A stretch of DNA of 64,000 nucleotides from Halomonas elongata DSM 2581. GTDB taxonomy: Bacteria; Pseudomonadota; Gammaproteobacteria; Pseudomonadales; Halomonadaceae. This document shows, piece after piece, positions 60,085 to 64,000 of this stretch; position 1 is the stretch's first letter; every line of letters starts with the position of its first letter. The notes beneath the pieces are model-generated. The model saw only the letters and a program-made list of their open reading frames with translations. It was not told the origin of the DNA and made no database searches. The position numbers and the translations under genes were made by a program. Location of the stretch: positions 1,860,001 to 1,924,000 of the forward strand of contig NC_014532.2 of NCBI RefSeq assembly GCF_000196875.2. The letters are read 5' to 3'.

Positions 60085-60912
60085 TCACGCGGCGTCCCGG
60101 TAGCTGGGCCAATCCAGCACCAGCGTCATGCCGCCGCCTTCCCGCATCCGGTCCACGATTCGCTCGCCCAGGTAGTCGGCCAGCCCACTGGCATCGATGT
60201 TGCTGACGATGATGGTGGGGAGCTGGGCCTTGTACCGCTCGTTGACGATCTTGAAGAGCATCAGGCGCTCCCATTCGGTCCCGAGCTGGGCGCCGACCTC
60301 ATCCAGAATCAGCAGATCCAAGGGAGCGACGAACGCCTTGATGGCTTCTCGCTCGCTGGTGCCATCCTTGCGGTCGAAGGCCCGTTCTTTGATGAGATCG
60401 ACCAGCTCGTAGACGTCGATGCCCATGACCCGGTAGCCCTGGTCCAGCAGTGCGTTGCCGATCCCATACGCCAGGTGGCTCTTGCCAGTGCCCACCGACC
60501 CGGTCAGCACCATGCCACCGCCCTGCTCAAGCCGATCACCGAAGCGCTCGACGTACTTCTGGCATGCGGCCAAAGCGAACGTCTTACGGTCATGGCCATC
60601 AGTCAGGAAGCCGGCCAGCGTGCGTCCCTGGAAACGCTTGGGGATCATCGAGCCCTCGCGCAGCTTCTCGAGCTGGGCATTGCGAGCATGAGCAGCCCGA
60701 TTCTGGTGCTCGGTCTGACGCTGACGTTCGATGTCGTTATTGACGCATCCAGGGCAGTCCGACCACTTCCCGTTGGGCATCAGCGTTGCGGTAAAGTCGC
60801 CATGCACCAGGCAGCGCATCTCCCGGGTTTGGGCCTGGTTGGCCAGTGTCTGGCGAAGGTGCTGGCTCATGCGCTCATAGGCGCCGATGTCAGTCTGCTG
60901 TGCGCTGTCCAT
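60085..60912 (-). CDS. dnaC: DnaC-type replicative helicase loader
   Basis: A 275-residue AAA+ ATPase. A zinc site (C34, H38, C53, C56) precedes the ATPase domain with Walker A GSVGTGKSH (138-146), Walker B LLILDEVG and sensor TIIVSNID. It would load the host DnaB helicase on phage DNA with the upstream O-like protein. The ATG at 60912 follows GAGGG and overlaps the upstream stop region; a TTG at 60918 is less likely. Confidence 0.9.
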   Translation of the reverse strand: MDSAQQTDIGAYERMSQHLRQTLANQAQTREMRCLVHGDFTATLMPNGKWSDCPGCVNNDIERQRQTEHQNRAAHARNAQLEKLREGSMIPKRFQGRTLAGFLTDGHDRKTFALAACQKYVERFGDRLEQGGGMVLTGSVGTGKSHLAYGIGNALLDQGYRVMGIDVYELVDLIKERAFDRKDGTSEREAIKAFVAPLDLLILDEVGAQLGTEWERLMLFKIVNERYKAQLPTIIVSNIDASGLADYLGERIVDRMREGGGMTLVLDWPSYRDAA

Positions 60913-60914
60913 GA

Positions 60915-61877
60915 TCAATCCCTCATCCAGTCCGGCAGGTTATCCATGTCGGTCGGCGTGTAGCTGCCCTGTGGCTGCGGTTGGGCCATGCCCAGGCGTC
61001 CGTCCTGGCGTGTCGCCGGCTTGCGCTGCCCGCGAACTTGCTTGGCCAGTTGGTCCCATTTGTCGCGGAGTTTCTTGGGCGAGAGCACCACGCTGGACCA
61101 GAAGTGATGCTCTGCGGTCCAGGTGATCAGGTATCGAATCTGCTCGACGGTGCGACCGTCGCGTTGCCGCATCAGACGAAACTCATTGGCCCAGCTGTCA
61201 GGGTTGTGTTTCACCGGCGCTTCCAGGTCAGCGCTCACAGCAGCAACCATCTCGTTCGTCAGCTCGTGGTCCACGGGCTCACCCCACTGTCGTCGCTGTC
61301 GCTTCGGCCTAGCCTGCTGTGCATCGACGCTCTCTCCGTCAGGAGAGAGAGGGGTTACCGGACTACCGGAAGTGGACCGCTCCTCCCGGCTCGCTCCTTG
61401 CTCGGTGTTTGCCTCGCCAGAGGCTCTAGAATGCGGGTTCTTTTGGCTCGCTCCTGTCGGCTCGCTCTCGGCTCGGTGTTCATCGAGGTCTGAACAGGCC
61501 AGTGGAAGCCGGAATTCCATGGCGGCTTTGACGCCCTTTCCCCGATGCAGACGCTCAATCAATCCGGCAGCCTCGAGCTTGTCGAGCATCCGGGTGATCT
61601 GTTGCCGCGAGTGAATTCGTGCCTTCTCGCGCGATCCGGCCGGGGGGTGGTAGTCCACGACCTCTCGGAACATGTCCATCGACACGCGACGCTTCCGCCC
61701 TGTAATGCCCGTGGCATAGTTCATGTGCTTGCGGATGCCATGCTGATAGAGGCGCTCCACTTCAGGCGGTAACTCGATCAGGGCTTCTTCTTCGATCTCG
61801 TTGATACGCCAGGACCTCACACGGGGCTGCCTCCTGGTCGATGCTGGAAATTGAAAAATCTCTGCTGTATCAGCCAT
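60915..61877 (-). CDS. O-like phage replication protein
   Basis: A 320-residue protein: an N-terminal helical DNA-binding region including a winged helix (about 55-125: YATGITGRKRRVSMDMFREV, ITRMLDKLEAAGLIERLHRG), a disordered Ser/Glu/Pro-rich linker, and a C-terminal DnaT-like domain (DSWANEFRLMRQRDGRTVEQ, VVLSPKKLRDKWDQLAKQV). It probably binds the phage origin and recruits DnaC/DnaB. The origin may be inside the gene, as in lambda, but I see no clear iterons. ATG at 61877 with GGGAG. Confidence 0.8.
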   Translation of the reverse strand: MADTAEIFQFPASTRRQPRVRSWRINEIEEEALIELPPEVERLYQHGIRKHMNYATGITGRKRRVSMDMFREVVDYHPPAGSREKARIHSRQQITRMLDKLEAAGLIERLHRGKGVKAAMEFRLPLACSDLDEHRAESEPTGASQKNPHSRASGEANTEQGASREERSTSGSPVTPLSPDGESVDAQQARPKRQRRQWGEPVDHELTNEMVAAVSADLEAPVKHNPDSWANEFRLMRQRDGRTVEQIRYLITWTAEHHFWSSVVLSPKKLRDKWDQLAKQVRGQRKPATRQDGRLGMAQPQPQGSYTPTDMDNLPDWMRD

Positions 61878-61920
61878 AATCACTCCCGTGGCCTGTTCCT
61901 AGTGCTGCGTCCCTAGTCCC

Positions 61921-61956
61921 TGAAGCCCGGTATCGCCCTACACGATCCGGGCTTCA
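61921..61956. other. Strong stem-loop between regulators and replication genes
   Basis: TGAAGCCCGG / CCGGGCTTCA (10 bp) with an inner ATCG/CGAT pair. No T-run on either side. On the minus strand it lies in the leader of the O-like gene, where antitermination or an RNA structure could act. Confidence 0.55.
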
Positions 61957-61999
61957 TTCGTTTCGAGGCCTACCAGGGCCTTGCATCGAAAAGCCGGAC

Positions 62000-62203
62000 T
62001 CACGCCCGGCCCCCTTCCACTACCCGCAGCTCTGGCCGACGACGACGCAGCGCATAAAGCTGGCCCTCGACATCTGCCAGGCACTTCTCGAGCACTACGT
62101 CCTCGACGCTCATGCCTCGAGCTGCCGACTCGCGGCGAGCAGCGCTCTGTGACTCAGGCGACATGCGTTCCAGCACCCGCCCCAGCGATTCGCGACTCAA
62201 CAT
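62000..62203 (-). CDS. Small early phage protein, unknown (67 aa)
   Basis: A 67-residue helical basic/acidic protein (ESLGRVLERMSPESQSAARR, GMSVEDVVLEKCLADVEGQL). A good AAGGGGTG site precedes the ATG. It resembles ribbon-helix-helix or antitoxin-like helical proteins, without a clear motif. Confidence 0.6.
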   Translation of the reverse strand: MLSRESLGRVLERMSPESQSAARRESAARGMSVEDVVLEKCLADVEGQLYALRRRRPELRVVEGGRA

Positions 62204-62223
62204 CGCGTCACCCCTTGGCCCTT

Positions 62224-62553
62224 TCAGGCCGTTTCAGATTGATCGATGCTGTTCCCAGCAAACTGGCGCTCAGCCATCTCAGCGAGCAGGTTTTCCAGCT
62301 CGTTCTGTTGGTCTGCTGCTGGCTCCTCACCATTGGCGAGCTTGGCGAGCAGCTCCCGTCGGCGCTTCTGTATGACCTCGATGCCGATCAGCGTCGCTTC
62401 ATGGACCAACGGAGCCAGCCTGCCGCCATGGCGACGTGCCGCCTCGGCCTGGATGAGTTCGAATTCGGCGTCCGTGAATCGAGGCTTCACCAAATGCTCC
62501 AGGTGCTCGCCATCCGGCTTGCAGCGCCTGTCGGTCTCAAGGTGTGAAAGCAT
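62224..62553 (-). CDS. Small early regulator, possible ribbon-helix-helix (110 aa)
   Basis: About 110 residues from the ATG at 62553 (AAGGA before it). The segment VKPRFTDAEFELIQAEAARR is like the strand and first helix of ribbon-helix-helix proteins, and the C-terminal half is a long helix (EVIQKRRRELLAKLANGEEP). Placed right after cro, it takes the cII-like position; function is inferred only. Confidence 0.55.
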   Translation of the reverse strand: MLSHLETDRRCKPDGEHLEHLVKPRFTDAEFELIQAEAARRHGGRLAPLVHEATLIGIEVIQKRRRELLAKLANGEEPAADQQNELENLLAEMAERQFAGNSIDQSETA

Positions 62554-62601
62554 GGGCAAGATCCTTCTGGTAACCGCGGCCTTCACAGGCTGGCGATGGG
62601 T

Positions 62602-62856
62602 TTATGCAACCGCTGGTTGCTCGAAGAAATCAGGACGCAACTCGTACTCGGGACACTGGCCTTCAGTGGCCGTATGAATGGCCCGAGCCATGGGAATCGA
62701 AACGCTCGACCGGCCATGCAGCAGCTTCCAGACCATTGTCTGGGAGCAGCCGATAGCCGCAGCGAGAGCCGACTGGCTATTTCCATGCAGCTCTACGGCT
62801 TTTCGCAGAAGACGTTTCTGCGTCCGCATACTGGGATTAACAACACAAGTGGTCAT
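62602..62856 (-). CDS. Cro-like repressor (YdaS-type helix-turn-helix)
   Basis: An 84-residue protein with a helix-turn-helix (NSQSALAAAIGCSQTMVWKL) and the following LHGRSSVSIPMARAIHTATE, as in YdaS/Cro-family proteins. It is divergent from the CI-type gene and would repress it and itself. The ATG at 62856 has GAGG seven bases upstream; the frame continues to 62913. One operator overlaps its first codons. Confidence 0.8.
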   Translation of the reverse strand: MTTCVVNPSMRTQKRLLRKAVELHGNSQSALAAAIGCSQTMVWKLLHGRSSVSIPMARAIHTATEGQCPEYELRPDFFEQPAVA

Positions 62857-62930
62857 GAAAAACCTCATAACAACGCAAGTTGTAATGTAAATACTCGCTA
62901 AGTGGTTTGTCAATCTACAACTACGGTTGT
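62840..62930. promoter_or_regulatory. Three-operator control region between cro and cI
   Basis: Three 14-base sites share ACAAC-N4-GTTGT: 62840-62853 (one mismatch), 62870-62883 and 62917-62930 (both perfect). Centres are 30 and 47 bases apart. They flank the cro promoter and reach the cI start, as in lambda. Confidence 0.8.
62885..62913 (-). promoter_or_regulatory. Early rightward-type promoter (PR) for cro
   Basis: On the minus strand a perfect TTGACA (-35, 62913-62908) and TTACAT (-10, 62890-62885) are 17 bases apart, with operators on both sides. Confidence 0.7.
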
Positions 62931-62936
62931 AACTTC

Positions 62937-63599
62937 ATGCTTATGGATACGTTACGGAATCGACTCATAGAGACACGCCGCCGCATTGGCCTAACTCAGG
63001 CCCAGGTGGCGCGCCGATCAGGGATGTCTCAGGCGGCATATCAGAAGCTGGAAAGCGGCCGATCGCTCAGCTCTCGGAAATTGCCAAGTATCGCACGCAC
63101 ACTGAACGTGACAGCCGAGTGGCTCGAGGCAGGTGGCGATAACCCATCACAATCACAGGTGGATCGTACTGACGCCGGCAACGTTTCCCCCATCACCTCG
63201 GGGGGCCGATCCGTGCCAGAGATCAGTTGGGTCCAGGCTGGCGAATGGACGGAGGTAGAAAATGTCGAGGACATAAACCTCAGCGAGGTGCGCCATTGGC
63301 CCTGCCCAGTGAGCTGTAGTGCGCGAACGTTCGCCTTACGAGTGGAAGGCGACTCAATGGCCCCAACCTTCCCTCCCGGCAGCATCATCTTCGTTGATCC
63401 AGAGGTTCCTCCCATCAGCGGCAAGAAGGTGGTCGCCAAGCTGGTAGATGAGAGCAAGGCAACGTTCAAGCAATACATCGAGGACGGCGATAGCAAGCTC
63501 CTCAAGGCGATGAACCCTAACTGGCCGGAGCCCTACGTGCCGATCAACGGGAATTGCGTGATCATCGGTACCGTCGTTTTTGCAGGAACTGAAGTATAG
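62937..63599 (+). CDS. CI/LexA-type phage repressor with self-cleaving S24 domain
   Basis: A 220-residue protein. N-terminal helix-turn-helix (TQAQVARRSGMSQAAYQKLE), linker, and S24 peptidase domain with the cleavage bond A101-G102 (VQAGEW), Ser140 (GDSMAP) and Lys178 (ATFKQY). It would keep the prophage silent and be cleaved with RecA upon DNA damage. The frame is open from a TTG at 62907; the ATG codons at 62937 and 62943 lack a ribosome site, so a leaderless message is possible, as for lambda cI. Confidence 0.92.
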   Translation: MLMDTLRNRLIETRRRIGLTQAQVARRSGMSQAAYQKLESGRSLSSRKLPSIARTLNVTAEWLEAGGDNPSQSQVDRTDAGNVSPITSGGRSVPEISWVQAGEWTEVENVEDINLSEVRHWPCPVSCSARTFALRVEGDSMAPTFPPGSIIFVDPEVPPISGKKVVAKLVDESKATFKQYIEDGDSKLLKAMNPNWPEPYVPINGNCVIIGTVVFAGTEV

Positions 63600-63601
63600 T
63601 C

Positions 63602-63922
63602 ATGTCATTGTTTTTAAAGTGGTTTGTTTTCCGGTGCTGTATCAGCCTAGTTAGTGCGCATGCCCAGGACTTCCGCGGAGCCTGGGAGTGGGTCCGTACT
63701 GTTCTTGGGCTAGCCGTCTATGCGGGGTTTGCCTTCACCGTCGCCTTCCTGGGGCGCATGGCCTGGGATGCTCACTGGGCCCGGCTCTTATCTGCCCTGG
63801 CTGTCATGTTCATGTCTTTCCTCGTCGCAGATCTCATTGTGAAAACCCTTCGAGACAACGCCGCCCTGCTCTCCCTACCTGCCGTGGCCATCGCCACCTG
63901 GATGGCGTTCCTCCTCTGGTAG
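63602..63922 (+). CDS. Small membrane protein downstream of the repressor (106 aa)
   Basis: A 106-residue protein with three membrane segments (LGLAVYAGFAFTVAFLGRM, LLSALAVMFMSFLVADLIV, LPAVAIATWMAFLLW). Starts two bases after cI, so it is made in the lysogen. Such proteins often block superinfection, but that is a guess here. A strong terminator follows. Confidence 0.65.
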   Translation: MSLFLKWFVFRCCISLVSAHAQDFRGAWEWVRTVLGLAVYAGFAFTVAFLGRMAWDAHWARLLSALAVMFMSFLVADLIVKTLRDNAALLSLPAVAIATWMAFLLW

Positions 63923-63951
63923 CCATCTACCGAATTCCCTCCGCCCGCACC

Positions 63952-63979
63952 ATGCCGCCCACCTGGGCGGCATTTTTTT
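63952..63979 (+). terminator. Terminator after the repressor operon
   Basis: ATGCCGCCC-ACCT-GGGCGGCAT followed by seven Ts. Confidence 0.92.
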
Positions 63980-64000
63980 GATCCCAACAAATCGCTTACA

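Larger units (their letters stand above)
18034..64000. mobile_element. Lambda-organised, probably short-tailed prophage (partial, runs off the right edge)
   Basis: From the tRNA onward the window holds cargo genes, then a full set of virion, terminase, lysis, replication and immunity genes on the minus strand, and a repressor on the plus strand. The genes overlap tightly (ATGA and TGATG junctions) and the order is that of a lambdoid phage. Terminase, portal, adaptor, nozzle-like and internal virion proteins are present, but no tape measure or sheath was found, which suggests a podovirus-like particle. No integrase or attR is seen; both are expected to the right of 64000. Confidence 0.88.

Noticed and set aside
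57364..63922. An integrase or recombinase gene at the right end
   Set aside because: No tyrosine or serine recombinase motif is found in any frame of this part; the gene is presumably outside the window.

Overview
The window is high-GC chromosomal DNA from a gammaproteobacterium, most likely Halomonas or a close halophilic relative. This is inferred from the protein families and from the gene order tusDCBE, yccA, tRNA-Ser(UGA), which resembles the yccA-serT neighbourhood of enterobacteria. Bases 1-18033 are chromosome; from about 18034 to the right edge lies one side of a large prophage inserted behind the tRNA-Ser gene.

Chromosomal part (1-18033): the 3' end of metH, a MATE exporter, a siroheme sulfite/nitrite reductase with its DUF934 partner, smrA, a gamma-glutamylcyclotransferase-like protein, an MgtC-family protein, an arsC-wrbA-DUF2069 cluster, pdxH, a large acetyltransferase of the PatZ type divergent from a histone-deacetylase-family protein, an XRE-cupin regulator, DUF1244-moaB-moeA, the tRNA 2-thiolation genes tusDCBE with acpH, yccA, and serT. 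Sulfur handling (cysI, DUF934, tus) and molybdenum cofactor genes (moaB, moeA) recur.

Prophage (18034 to beyond 64000): the layout is lambda-like, with almost all genes on the minus strand. The immunity region is at the right: a LexA/CI-type repressor on the plus strand, three palindromic operators and a cro-like gene. To its left are two small regulators, an O-like replication protein, a DnaC-type helicase loader, DUF1367 and HNH/DUF1364-type proteins, a RusA resolvase and a probable late antiterminator. A promoter plus terminator (PR'-tR' type) follows, then a possible cargo gene, a lambda R-type endolysin, a coiled-coil lysis protein and a 3-TM holin. Next come terminase, portal, scaffold, capsid, adaptor and tail/fibre genes, internal virion proteins and finally a 3024-residue polyvalent protein. 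I find no tape measure or sheath, so a short-tailed (podovirus-like) virion is inferred. No integrase is in the window; it probably lies just past the right edge. Between the tRNA and the giant gene sit a secreted choloylglycine-hydrolase-family enzyme and a small membrane protein, which look like cargo.

Most notable: (1) the major capsid gene is split by a 933-nt group I intron carrying an HNH endonuclease gene; (2) the 3024-aa polyvalent protein joins pyrophosphatase-like, ParB-like, ADP-ribosyltransferase-like, metallopeptidase-like and GNAT-like domains to a long C-terminal region; (3) two convincing small genes lie in another frame inside that giant ORF, each with its own ribosome binding site; (4) a recurring small hairpin with a GNRA tetraloop, whose loop and 3' arm form the GAGG Shine-Dalgarno core, precedes many late genes; (5) a tail protein is built from seven near-identical propeller blades.
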